DNA of 64,000 nucleotides from Rhodospirillales bacterium (GTDB lineage Bacteria > Pseudomonadota > Alphaproteobacteria > Rhodospirillales > UBA2165), in contig DUBF01000069.1 of the NCBI GenBank assembly GCA_012960465.1, positions 1-64,000 of the forward strand, read 5' to 3'. Shown piece by piece: positions 45,454 to 53,954 of this stretch. The first letter of the stretch is position 1, and the number at the start of each line of letters is the position of its first letter. A program made the translations under genes and the position numbers. The notes below the pieces were generated by a model, which was given only the letters and a program-made list of their open reading frames with translations, was not told the origin of the DNA and did not search any database.

Positions 45454-45840
45454 ATGCCCAGATACTTCAACCCGGAAACCATAAGCCCACCGTTCAATCC
45501 CTATAGTCACGGCGCAGAGGCAAGGGCTGGTAGCCGTCTTCTCTTTCTCGCCGGTCAGGTTGGAGCCGACAAGAACGGTAATATTGCGGCGGATTTCGAG
45601 GGTCAAGCCAACTTGGCTTACGCAAATATTGAAGCCATTCTGAACGATGCGGGAATGGAATTCGCCAACTTGGTAAAGATGACGACATTTTTAATTAATA
45701 CTGAGGACGGGCCTAAAATGCGCGAAATCCGGAAATCATTCCTAAAGGATGTCCGGCCTCCTCACACTCTGCTTTACGTCAGCCGACTCGCCAATCCTGA
45801 ATTTTTGATTGAAGTCGAAGGCGTTGCGGCCGCGGACTGA
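45454..45840 (+). CDS. RidA-family protein
   Basis: The 128-residue protein fits the RidA/YjgF/UK114 family in length and has LFLAGQVGADKNG and RPPHTLLYVSRL with the conserved Arg that binds the enamine/imine carboxylate. RidA proteins hydrolyse reactive 2-aminoacrylate or related imines in the cytoplasm. It sits between the TTT permease and the binding-protein gene with an AAAAGGAG ribosome binding site. A link to a nitrogen-containing TTT ligand is possible. Confidence 0.88.
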   Translation: MPRYFNPETISPPFNPYSHGAEARAGSRLLFLAGQVGADKNGNIAADFEGQANLAYANIEAILNDAGMEFANLVKMTTFLINTEDGPKMREIRKSFLKDVRPPHTLLYVSRLANPEFLIEVEGVAAAD

Positions 45841-46150
45841 GCGCATGCGCTACTAACTCGTAAAAATATTCTTGACGTTGTTTGATGCTGATCTTCTTTA
45901 TTGGGACAGGTCTCGTTCCGAAATTTTTTCAACTGTTGGGATGGACCCACAAAGGTTTAATTATACCATCCTGATTAGCGGTTAACATTGTCAAAGATTC
46001 TTGAGTAGATTGTAATGCTATCGGTTGCCTGATATAATCAATAGAAGTGTGAGAAGCCCGATTTAATAGAATTCTGTGGGCTAATCCCTCAATAATCTGT
46101 CATTTTTTTTTGATGGCAATAAAGAAATTTTTGCAAGGGGAGGTAGAATC
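45841..46150. other. Intergenic region before TTT binding protein
   Basis: No gene is seen. AGCGCATGCGCT (45840-45851) is a perfect 12-bp palindrome that overlaps the RidA stop codon region. AAGGGGAGGT at about 46135-46144 is a strong ribosome binding site for the next gene. Confidence 0.4.
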
Positions 46151-47248
46151 ATGAGACGTTTAGGTGTACTTTTTTCCGCTACTGTGGCAGCAGTCGCGGC
46201 TTTATCGACATACGGATTACTCGGTGAAGTAATTGCCAAACCTTATTATCAAGGCAAAACCATCACAGTGATTATAGGTCTTGGACCGTCATCCGGCGGT
46301 ACTACTATGGGCCGGGTAATAAGCAAGCATATGTCCAAGGCAATTGCAGGTAATCCTAAGATGGTTATTAAGAACATGCCTGGCGCGGCTTTTATGAAAG
46401 CACACAAATACGTGCTTAAGTCGGCTCCGAAGGACGGAACGGTCGTTTATTACGGTCCTAGGAAGCCGATCGGTGAGTTGCTAGGAGCGCCCGGGCATGA
46501 CTTCAAGTATACGGATTTCAATATCTTGGGCGGCATTCAGGTTGCCGGACTAGTGGTCGCAGCCCGTTCTGATGTTGTGGCGGGAGGCGCTAAGTCGGTG
46601 AGCGATCTTCTGAAATCAACTTCATTAAAATACGGTGGTTTGTCGCCGGAACACTCCCGGATGCTCTTATGCATGCAGGCCATGGACCTTCTTGGTATGA
46701 AGTACAGGTTTGTTCCGGGTTACCGTGGTAGTGGAAAGATTAGAGCGGCGCTTTTCAGGGGCGAAGTCAACCTGGCTACCGATGCAGCGCACGCTTACCG
46801 TAACAAAGTTGTTCCCCAGCTAGTGAAGAAAAACAAAGGATTTGGTGCTTTTCATATTCCCGTGTTAGCTAAAGATGGGTCTCTGATGAAAAACAAACTG
46901 GTGCCAGATGTCCCGTACTTCCTGGATGTTTACAAACAGGTCAAAGGGGGAGCCCCTTCTGGCGAGAAGTGGGAAGTCATGAAAACCCTGATCAAGGTTG
47001 ATCAGACCATGCAGCATGTGTACATGGGACCTCCAGGGATGAACCAAAAAGCTGCGGCGGCATTCCGTAAGGCCATTCTTCCGGCCTTAGCGACCGAAGC
47101 TTTCAAGAAAGACGCGATGAAGATTTTAACATATGTACCCGGTGCTGTTGAATACAAAAAGGCGCAGAAGATCATTGCTTCGACAAAAAACGTTCCGGCC
47201 AGTGTCGTCAAATATTTAAAGGGTTACATCGCCAAACATTCAAAATAA
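46151..47248 (+). CDS. TTT transporter substrate-binding protein (TctC/Bug family)
   Basis: This 365-residue protein has a signal peptide (about residues 1-28) and a Bug-type beginning YYQGKTITVIIGLGPSSGGT. The MGRVISKHMSKAIAGNP and MPGAAFMKAHKYV segments follow. It should bind a small carboxylate in the periplasm for the fused TctAB permease upstream. It differs from the binding protein at 12634 and lacks the lysine tail. A strong hairpin follows the gene. Confidence 0.85.
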   Translation: MRRLGVLFSATVAAVAALSTYGLLGEVIAKPYYQGKTITVIIGLGPSSGGTTMGRVISKHMSKAIAGNPKMVIKNMPGAAFMKAHKYVLKSAPKDGTVVYYGPRKPIGELLGAPGHDFKYTDFNILGGIQVAGLVVAARSDVVAGGAKSVSDLLKSTSLKYGGLSPEHSRMLLCMQAMDLLGMKYRFVPGYRGSGKIRAALFRGEVNLATDAAHAYRNKVVPQLVKKNKGFGAFHIPVLAKDGSLMKNKLVPDVPYFLDVYKQVKGGAPSGEKWEVMKTLIKVDQTMQHVYMGPPGMNQKAAAAFRKAILPALATEAFKKDAMKILTYVPGAVEYKKAQKIIASTKNVPASVVKYLKGYIAKHSK

Positions 47249-47267
47249 GAGTAAAAACCCATTCGGC

Positions 47268-47317
47268 TTCACATAAAACACCGGTAACTCTTTAAAGTTA
47301 CCGGTGTTTTATGTGAA
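47268..47317. terminator. Strong hairpin after the TTT operon
   Basis: Positions 47268-47289 and 47296-47317 form a perfect 22-bp inverted repeat with a 6-nt loop. The inner ACCGGTAACT/AGTTACCGGT part is followed by a TGTTTTA run. It lies 20 nt after the binding-protein stop and probably terminates the TTT operon. The following 258 nt up to the next gene hold no gene I recognise, only AT-rich promoter-like sequence. Confidence 0.75.
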
Positions 47318-47575
47318 AGTTCTCGCGAACTGCCCGTCCTCTTATTGCCCAAATAAAGATCCAAGCTTTATTGCAAAGCAGCATGTCGTTTGTTCTAACC
47401 TAACTTTGGGACTTATAAAAAGAAAAGCTTTAGTCCCACTAGTATTAACCCGGAATCTTCCCGATGTTATTATCTCTGTAAGCGAGCAATATTTAAACAA
47501 ACAAAAAAATTGGTTATCATATATATTTTGACCATACAATACGGCCATAATTATTAAGAACCAAAAGGAACTACG

Positions 47576-48208
47576 ATGTCTGATCTTGTATATGAAGGGA
47601 AACCCTATTCTCACAAATTTGGGGAATTTGAAATCCGTCGCTGGTATGCGCAAACTCAAGATATACTAACTAATGAGACATGGCAGACATCTGGCCTTGA
47701 ATACCCACAACGCAAAATTATCGTAGGCGCGGTTATTAAAAACCCTTTTGCCGGTAAATTTGAAAACGATTTATCTTCTGTTTTTGACAACACCGCTGAC
47801 CTTGGCCATGAATTTGGTCGTCGCATCGTTGAAAATCTAAGCGGCCACGATGCGGAAAGTTATGGTAAGGCCTGTATCGTTGGACTTAATGGTGAATATG
47901 AGCATGGTAATGCATTTCTGACGACTACTTTCGCCAACCCGGTTCGAGCCGCAATTGGTAATGCCAAGGCATGGATACCATCAACCGGAAAACGCGGTGT
48001 CCCCGGCTCCTCAATTGATATCCCGTTGGCCCATAAGGAAGCGCTATATGTGCGTTCCCACTACGACACGATCACGGCTACGTTTGACGATGCACCTGCG
48101 CCAGATGAAATTATCATTCTGTTTGCAGTGGCTACACAAGGGCGTATTCACGCAAGATTAGGTGGCCTTACCGCCGATAAAATAACAGGTAAAGACGGGC
48201 TAGTTTGA
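47576..48208 (+). CDS. AA_synth (DUF1185) family protein
   Basis: The 210-residue protein matches the family called amino acid synthesis (PF06684), with EIRRWYAQTQDIL, KIIVGAVIKNPFAGK and GEYEHGNAFLTTTFANPVR. The biochemical role of this family is not established. It begins an operon with an alpha/beta hydrolase (immediately adjacent, TGAATG) and a ThDP enzyme. The family is commonly found with TTT transporters and amide-type hydrolases, which is what we see here. Confidence 0.78.
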   Translation: MSDLVYEGKPYSHKFGEFEIRRWYAQTQDILTNETWQTSGLEYPQRKIIVGAVIKNPFAGKFENDLSSVFDNTADLGHEFGRRIVENLSGHDAESYGKACIVGLNGEYEHGNAFLTTTFANPVRAAIGNAKAWIPSTGKRGVPGSSIDIPLAHKEALYVRSHYDTITATFDDAPAPDEIIILFAVATQGRIHARLGGLTADKITGKDGLV

Positions 48209-49114
48209 ATGTCAGATGGTCGACAAACCTCTTACATTCCAAGTCACGAAAGAGTTATCCCCTCCGGAAAATTAAAAATAAATGTGGTTGAATGGGGCCA
48301 GGTTGATGCACCGCCCATTGTTATGCTCCATGGCTTGAGGGCTTACGCACAGACGTGGGATCGCGTTGCCCAGGTTTTGGCTAAGAAATACCACGTTGTA
48401 GCTCTCGATCAACGCGGTCGCGGCAAGAGCGACTGGGCTCCATCTACAGATTATTTTACACCAAATTATGTTGAAGATTTAAAGAACGTGGTTGATGGGC
48501 TTGATTTGAATAAATTTACTTTACTGGGTCACTCAATGGGAGGGGCAACAGCACTTGTATTTTCCCAGATGTATCCAGAATATCTTGATGGTCTGGTAGT
48601 TGAAGATATAGGCCCTGGTTCATCCGCCGCCTCAAGCGGTGCAGATCGAATTAAAAAAGAATTGAATAATACACCGCGGCTACTTTCATCTCGCGCCCAA
48701 GCAAAAATATTTTGGCAAAAAGCCCGCCCGGGGGCTCCCGATGAGGCTATTGAGCAGAGGCTTGAATATATGATGATCGAAGACGAAGATGGTGGGATGA
48801 GGTGGCGCTATGACCTTGAAGGTATTTCTAAGGCTCGCCTCGATGGCGATATTTCGAAAATCCCCGATCTATGGCCGCCGGTCGTAAATTTAAATGTACC
48901 TACGTTGGTACTGCGTGGCGAGAATTCTGACTTTCTATCTAAGGAGGTTATGTCGGAAATGGCCCAACGAAATTTAAACATAAGCGCGTTCGAGATTTCC
49001 GGGGCTTCACATTACATTCACGACGATAATTTTGATGAGTTCATGACCAGGCTTGAGCCATTTTTGGAAGAGCTATCTCAAACGCGTTTGTCGAAAAAGC
49101 GGAGCTCAAAATGA
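48209..49114 (+). CDS. Alpha/beta-fold hydrolase
   Basis: This 301-residue hydrolase has the oxyanion segment LHGLRAYAQTWD, the nucleophile Ser109 in GHSMGG and a C-terminal His in SGASHYIHDD, together a complete catalytic triad arrangement. It is likely a cytoplasmic esterase, lactonase or C-C hydrolase. It overlaps the next gene by ATGA and directly follows the AA_synth gene. Substrate is unknown. Confidence 0.87.
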   Translation: MSDGRQTSYIPSHERVIPSGKLKINVVEWGQVDAPPIVMLHGLRAYAQTWDRVAQVLAKKYHVVALDQRGRGKSDWAPSTDYFTPNYVEDLKNVVDGLDLNKFTLLGHSMGGATALVFSQMYPEYLDGLVVEDIGPGSSAASSGADRIKKELNNTPRLLSSRAQAKIFWQKARPGAPDEAIEQRLEYMMIEDEDGGMRWRYDLEGISKARLDGDISKIPDLWPPVVNLNVPTLVLRGENSDFLSKEVMSEMAQRNLNISAFEISGASHYIHDDNFDEFMTRLEPFLEELSQTRLSKKRSSK

Positions 49115-50664
49115 ATGGGGCCCAGGTATTAATGTCAAGCGCCAGCGCTGCTGGCATTGATGTGTGTTTTTCAAATCCCGGCACCACAGAACTGGCGATG
49201 ATAGAAGCGCTTGATAAAAACAAAACTATTCGTCCGGTTTTATCACTTTTTGAAGGCGTGTGCAGCGGCGCCGCCGATGGGTTTGGTCGTATGCTTGGGC
49301 GGCCGGCTATGACACTTCTTCATCTTGGGCCAGGTTTTGCCAATGCTATAGCAAATTTGCATAACGCCCGGCGTGCTCATTCACCCATCTTGAATATTAT
49401 TGGTGATCATGCAACATGGCACGTTGACTACGATCCACCCTTAGCAAGTGACATCGCCTCTTTGGCGCAGCCGGTATCTGATTGGTTTGCCTATGCTTCC
49501 AGCGCGGACGACTGTACAACAAAAATAAATGAAGGTTTGGAAGTTTGTGCGACGGCACCTGGCAAAATTTCAACACTTGTTGTCCCCACTGATGTTCAGG
49601 AAGCCAAATCTGAGATTTCCGATGGAATACAGCCAAACGATTTCCAGCCAAATTGGAAGTTTAGTGGAAAGAAAGTGGAGCAGCTGGCAAAACGCCTCTC
49701 TGATACCAACGGTGAAGTTATAATTTTGCTGGGAACAAAGGCCCTTACGGAACGAGGACAGAATGCTGCCGATAGGGTCGCAGTCAAATTGAATGCGAAG
49801 ATTTACGCGGAGACCTTTCCTGCACGTTGGGATCGAGGCGCTCATATTTCTGTGCCCGAGCGGTTCCCTTATTTTCCGGAGATTGGTTTAGAAGTATTAA
49901 AAAATGCCAAAACAATTATTCTTGTTGGAGTAAAGGCGCCAGTTGCATATTTTGGGGTTACTGGGGTGCCAAGCAAACTGTTTCCCGAGGACGCTCTTTA
50001 TGAACTTGCTTCGGTCGCTGAAGATGCAGAAGGCGCGATACTAGCATTAGCGGAAGCAATTGGCGCTACGAATATTAAAACGTCCTCTGATTGGGAGCCT
50101 CCCAGACAACCCGACTTGAAACGGCCGCTTGATGTACAGTCTTGCGGGGAAATGGTCGCTTATTTGTTACCAGAAAACTCAATTGCGATGGTTGAAGGGG
50201 CTACATCTACGCCGCCCTTTTATACGGCGTCTCCCGCAGGAGCACCTCATACACTTATCACCAACACCGGAGGAGCTATTGGTCAGGGAATGCCAGTTGC
50301 AACCGGTGCAGCTATTGCCTGTCCGGAGCGTAAGGTTATCAATCTGCAGGCGGATGGATCTGGCGCCTATACCGTTCAAGCCCTTTGGACGCAGGCAAGG
50401 GAACAATTAAACGTTGTCACCATACTATGTTCCAATCGTAAATATGGAATATTGCGCGTTGAATTTGAGCGCGCTGGAATTGATCCGACCGCTCGGATAA
50501 CGGATCAAATGACCAGTCTTGATAATCCGCCCTTGAATTGGGTAGCCCTTGCTAATGGATTTGGCGTGCCGGCATGTAAGGTAAATACTCTTGAGGAATT
50601 ACACACCAATCTTATTCGTGCGATCGCCGAACCAGGCCCCTATCTGATCGAAGTGCCTATGTGA
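49111..50664 (+). CDS. Thiamine-diphosphate enzyme, acetolactate synthase/benzoylformate decarboxylase-like
   Basis: This 517-residue ThDP enzyme has the catalytic Glu in LFEGVCSGAADGFGRM (about residue 48) and the cofactor motif ADGSGAYTVQALWTQAREQL ending in SNRKYGIL. It is shorter than biosynthetic acetolactate synthase and lacks a partner subunit. It is therefore more like catabolic 2-oxo-acid decarboxylases. It is coupled to the alpha/beta hydrolase gene. It is clearly different from the ThDP enzyme at 38942. Confidence 0.83.
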   Translation: MNGAQVLMSSASAAGIDVCFSNPGTTELAMIEALDKNKTIRPVLSLFEGVCSGAADGFGRMLGRPAMTLLHLGPGFANAIANLHNARRAHSPILNIIGDHATWHVDYDPPLASDIASLAQPVSDWFAYASSADDCTTKINEGLEVCATAPGKISTLVVPTDVQEAKSEISDGIQPNDFQPNWKFSGKKVEQLAKRLSDTNGEVIILLGTKALTERGQNAADRVAVKLNAKIYAETFPARWDRGAHISVPERFPYFPEIGLEVLKNAKTIILVGVKAPVAYFGVTGVPSKLFPEDALYELASVAEDAEGAILALAEAIGATNIKTSSDWEPPRQPDLKRPLDVQSCGEMVAYLLPENSIAMVEGATSTPPFYTASPAGAPHTLITNTGGAIGQGMPVATGAAIACPERKVINLQADGSGAYTVQALWTQAREQLNVVTILCSNRKYGILRVEFERAGIDPTARITDQMTSLDNPPLNWVALANGFGVPACKVNTLEELHTNLIRAIAEPGPYLIEVPM

Positions 50665-50762
50665 AATCCCCGACTTAGAACGAGTTGTCTATTTTCTTAG
50701 AGACTTTTATTACCTTTAAAAATCAACCTATTTAGGCCTAATATTAAGCCATAGACTTCATT

Positions 50763-50782
50763 TATACTAGTATGTTAGTATA
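50763..50782. promoter_or_regulatory. Inverted repeat in the HpaB promoter region
   Basis: TATACTA (50763-50769) and TAGTATA (50776-50782) form a perfect 7-6-7 dyad about 40 nt upstream of the monooxygenase start. A TATAAT hexamer lies at 50800-50805. It could be the operator for the GntR regulator encoded at 52345, which is inference. Confidence 0.45.
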
Positions 50783-50819
50783 ATCCTAAAATCGCATTCT
50801 ATAATATGGCGGGAAAACA

Positions 50820-52280
50820 ATGGCTATACGCACGGGCAAGGAATATCAGCAGGGTTTAGGCGAGAAACCTCGTGACGTTTGGATAAATGGCGAACATATA
50901 ACAAATGTTTTAGAGCACCCAGTTTTTGCTGCTTCTATTAAGGAAATTGCAAAATTATACGACCTGCAACACGATCCAGAATTTCATGACACTATGACTT
51001 TCAAAAGTCCTTCCACAGGTGACCCTGTTGCAACAGGTTTTTTACCACCTAGGTCTGCCGAAGACATCAAAAAACGTTCAGCTACATTTAAAATTATTGC
51101 CAATGCGACATTTGGGATGATGGGGCGCACGCAGGATTATTTGTCTACGATGCTTATGAGTTTTGCAGAATCCCCGCATCTTTTTGACAAATGCGGTCCC
51201 GAATATACAGAAAGATTAACTAATTATTTCGAATATGTCCGCGAAAATGATCTGTTTCTGACCCATGCATTAATTCCACCACAATCAGATAGGTCAAAAG
51301 CTTCCTCAAAACAGGAGGAAGAGTTCCTGCATATGGGGGTGGCAGAAGAAACGAATGAAGGAGTTATAATCCGGGGCGCGCGCATGTTAGCTACCCTTGC
51401 TCCTGTTGCGGATGAACTGTTGGTCTATAGTTTGCCAGGGTTAAAACCTGAAGACGTAAGGCATTCGATTATGTTTTCAATTCCTATTGATAGCCAAGGC
51501 CTCAAGATTATATGCCGTCGTCCCTACTCTACCGGACAACATAATGTTTTTGACCACCCTTTAGCTGCCCGTTACGAAGAGTCCGATGCCGTCATCGTTT
51601 TTAACGATGTATTAGTTCCCTGGGATCGCGTATTTATTTATAATGATGTCGACGCATCTAATGATCTTTATACAAAAAGTTTCGTACGCCAGCATGCAGC
51701 TCACCAAACCGCAGTGCGCGGGGTCGCAAAAATATCATTAGCTGTCGGCACGGCTATTCATCTCGCACGTTCAATTAAAATAGATCAATTTTTAGGCGTG
51801 CAAGAGAAACTCGGTAAATGCATTAGCGCTCTCGAGATGATAAAAGGGTGTTTACTGGCAGCCGAAACAAATATCGTCACTAATGACAAAGGCCAGGTCT
51901 ATTGTGCGCTTGAGCCTCTATTGGCTATTCGTAATTTCATGCCGAGGGCCTACCCTGAAGTTATTGACATCCTAAGAGAGCTTGGAGCTGGCGGGCTCAC
52001 GATGAACCCGTCCAAAGATGATATTGATTCTGCAGAAATTGGACCAGATATTTTAAAATATTACGTTGGTGCAGGAGATATGACGGCCCCAGACAGAATA
52101 TCACTGTTTAATTTAGCGTGGGATCTTACGGGAGATGCATTCGGAATGCGCCAACTACAATATGAACGATATTACTCAGGAGATCCTATACGGAATCTTG
52201 CGAATACATATTTGGGGTACAACGGTGAAGACTGTCTAACCTTGGTCGAAGAAGCACTTGAGAGTGCCAGAGATGACTAG
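50820..52280 (+). CDS. HpaB-family (4-hydroxyphenylacetate 3-monooxygenase-like) flavin monooxygenase
   Basis: This 486-residue member of the HpaB/PvcC/4-hydroxybutyryl-CoA dehydratase family has the family segments MMGRTQDYLSTML, FLTHALIPPQ and the FDHPLAARYEESDAVIVF segment before PWDRVFIYND. Such enzymes use reduced FADH2 from a separate reductase to hydroxylate phenols, or in some cases other substrates. No HpaC-type reductase gene is present in the window. It begins a cluster with a GntR regulator, SDR and VOC protein, which resembles an aromatic or related catabolic cluster. Confidence 0.87.
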   Translation: MAIRTGKEYQQGLGEKPRDVWINGEHITNVLEHPVFAASIKEIAKLYDLQHDPEFHDTMTFKSPSTGDPVATGFLPPRSAEDIKKRSATFKIIANATFGMMGRTQDYLSTMLMSFAESPHLFDKCGPEYTERLTNYFEYVRENDLFLTHALIPPQSDRSKASSKQEEEFLHMGVAEETNEGVIIRGARMLATLAPVADELLVYSLPGLKPEDVRHSIMFSIPIDSQGLKIICRRPYSTGQHNVFDHPLAARYEESDAVIVFNDVLVPWDRVFIYNDVDASNDLYTKSFVRQHAAHQTAVRGVAKISLAVGTAIHLARSIKIDQFLGVQEKLGKCISALEMIKGCLLAAETNIVTNDKGQVYCALEPLLAIRNFMPRAYPEVIDILRELGAGGLTMNPSKDDIDSAEIGPDILKYYVGAGDMTAPDRISLFNLAWDLTGDAFGMRQLQYERYYSGDPIRNLANTYLGYNGEDCLTLVEEALESARDD

Positions 52281-52344
52281 AGCCTCTCACTTAGAAGTAG
52301 AAACTTTTTATGATTGATCAGGGCCAATGAGAAAGTGAAGATTA

Positions 52345-52986
52345 ATGAACCGTAGTGGCATAGCTTTAGAGACAATTCGTTCTCGAATATTTTCTGGTAA
52401 TTTGCGGCCGGGAGATAACATATCGATTCCCAACCTCGCTAAAGAATTAGGTATTAGTCGTCAACCTCTCAATGAAGCGTTAAAACAATTAGAAACAATG
52501 AAAATTGTCGAGATAATCCCGCAAGTTGGATCCACTGTTATTACACCGAAGAAGGATGACGTCATAAATTTTCTGTATATATTTTCAGCGATTGAGGCAG
52601 CCATATTTGCACGGGTAGCGGAAATAGCACAGCCGGCAGAACTTGAGAACTTAGGCGAGCTCATTACTGATGACTATAAAAAATGGACTGAAGCTCAAAC
52701 GAACGAAGATAAATCTGAAATTTATCGGCGTCATAATCGGAATTTCCATACGGGAGTGCATACTGCAGCAGGATCTTCAGTCATGACAGATATTTCCTAT
52801 CCACTTTGGGATAGAATGGATTTTTACATCACAGTTGCTATTGGAGCACATTCATTTGCACCAAGATTACCCGATGCATTCGACGAACACAGGGAGATCC
52901 TAGCGGCGATGCATTCTATGGATATTGATAAAGTACGGCAGCTAACTGAACGACACGTACAATCTTTTATTAAAGAAATTTCTTAA
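52345..52986 (+). CDS. GntR-family regulator, FadR/FCD type
   Basis: The 213-residue protein has an N-terminal winged helix (LRPGDNISIPNLAKELGISR, then QPLNEALKQLE) and an all-helical FCD ligand-binding domain with metal-ligand-type His residues (RRHNRNFHTGVH and the C-terminal HREILAAMHSMD and RHVQSF). It probably regulates the HpaB gene upstream and the SDR-VOC-LDH2 genes downstream in response to a carboxylate. Confidence 0.88.
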   Translation: MNRSGIALETIRSRIFSGNLRPGDNISIPNLAKELGISRQPLNEALKQLETMKIVEIIPQVGSTVITPKKDDVINFLYIFSAIEAAIFARVAEIAQPAELENLGELITDDYKKWTEAQTNEDKSEIYRRHNRNFHTGVHTAAGSSVMTDISYPLWDRMDFYITVAIGAHSFAPRLPDAFDEHREILAAMHSMDIDKVRQLTERHVQSFIKEIS

Positions 52987-53116
52987 CTTACGGGTTTGGA
53001 ACAGCCCAACGTTTTAAAAGTAGCAGCTATATTTTCTAATTCCAGTTTGAATTTTTACCAGATATAATTTGCGAAGGTGTTTTTTAAAAGTAGCTTTAAG
53101 ACAAAAGGGGGATATC

Positions 53117-53914
53117 ATGCACGTGGACCTGACAGGTTGCACAGCCTTAATAACTGGCGGGAGTATGGGTATTGGTCGGTCGGTGGCCGAGACAATGGCC
53201 CAGGAAGGGATAAACGTAGCAATCTGCGCTCGCAGTCAAACCAAACTTGATGAGACTGCGGCAGATATCAATTCAAAAGGCTACGGTGGGCGTGTCATTG
53301 CCATACCTTTAGATACCACCGACTGGTCATCGGTGAAGTCGGGTGTTGATAAAGTTATCTCTGAGTTTGATCATCTTGATATACTGATCAATGGAGCTGC
53401 GGCACCAGGAGGCCTTGTACGAAATGAAATCGATCTTGCTGAAGATACCGCACTCCTGACGGATTTAGACACAAAAGTTATTGGTTACTTTCGAATGGTG
53501 AAAGCCTGCATTCCACATATGCGCAAACGCAAATTTGGCCGAATTATAAATATTGGAGGAATGACAGGTCGCGGCACCATGGCCTTAAGTGGGATGCGTA
53601 ATGCCGCACTTAGCCACTTTACCAAGACATTGTCCGACATTACCGGTCCAAATGGGATTACTGTTAATATTATTCACCCTGGCTTGGTCGAGACCCCACA
53701 CATCCATGAACTCTATGAGATGCGAGCTAAGAAAGAGAATAGAAAACCAGAAGAGGTGGAACAAGAATATATTGATAGAACGCCAATTAGGCGTCTGTTA
53801 CTGCCAGAAGAAATTGGCCACCTAATTATATTTCTATGTTCACCTTTAGCTGGAGGCATAACAGGTGAATCTATAGGTTTAGATGGTGGTATTTCTCGTT
53901 ATATTTCGCTCTAA
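53117..53914 (+). CDS. SDR-family protein lacking the catalytic Ser-Tyr-Lys
   Basis: The 265-residue protein has a classical SDR Rossmann fold with TGGSMGIG at residues 13-20, INGAAAPGG and a C-terminal GGITGESIGLDGG. I start at the ATG at 53117, preceded by AAAGGGGG; an upstream TTG is less likely. The active site is unusual: the normal NISS is NIGG (145-148), and the YxxxK position reads SGMRN (158-162), so Tyr and Lys are both replaced. This divergent type is seen in natural SDRs and may catalyse a different reaction or act as a binding protein. Confidence 0.85.
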   Translation: MHVDLTGCTALITGGSMGIGRSVAETMAQEGINVAICARSQTKLDETAADINSKGYGGRVIAIPLDTTDWSSVKSGVDKVISEFDHLDILINGAAAPGGLVRNEIDLAEDTALLTDLDTKVIGYFRMVKACIPHMRKRKFGRIINIGGMTGRGTMALSGMRNAALSHFTKTLSDITGPNGITVNIIHPGLVETPHIHELYEMRAKKENRKPEEVEQEYIDRTPIRRLLLPEEIGHLIIFLCSPLAGGITGESIGLDGGISRYISL

Positions 53915-53954
53915 AAATATATTTTGTACTGAGACTAAATAAGGTGATCTCAAT

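Noticed and set aside
38942-50664. ilvB (biosynthetic acetolactate synthase) for the two ThDP enzymes
   Set aside because: No ilvN regulatory subunit or ilvC gene is adjacent, and both sit in transporter-linked catabolic operons.
53069-53116. Upstream TTG start for the SDR protein
   Set aside because: The ATG at 53117 has an AAAGGGGG ribosome binding site and gives the usual SDR N-terminus.
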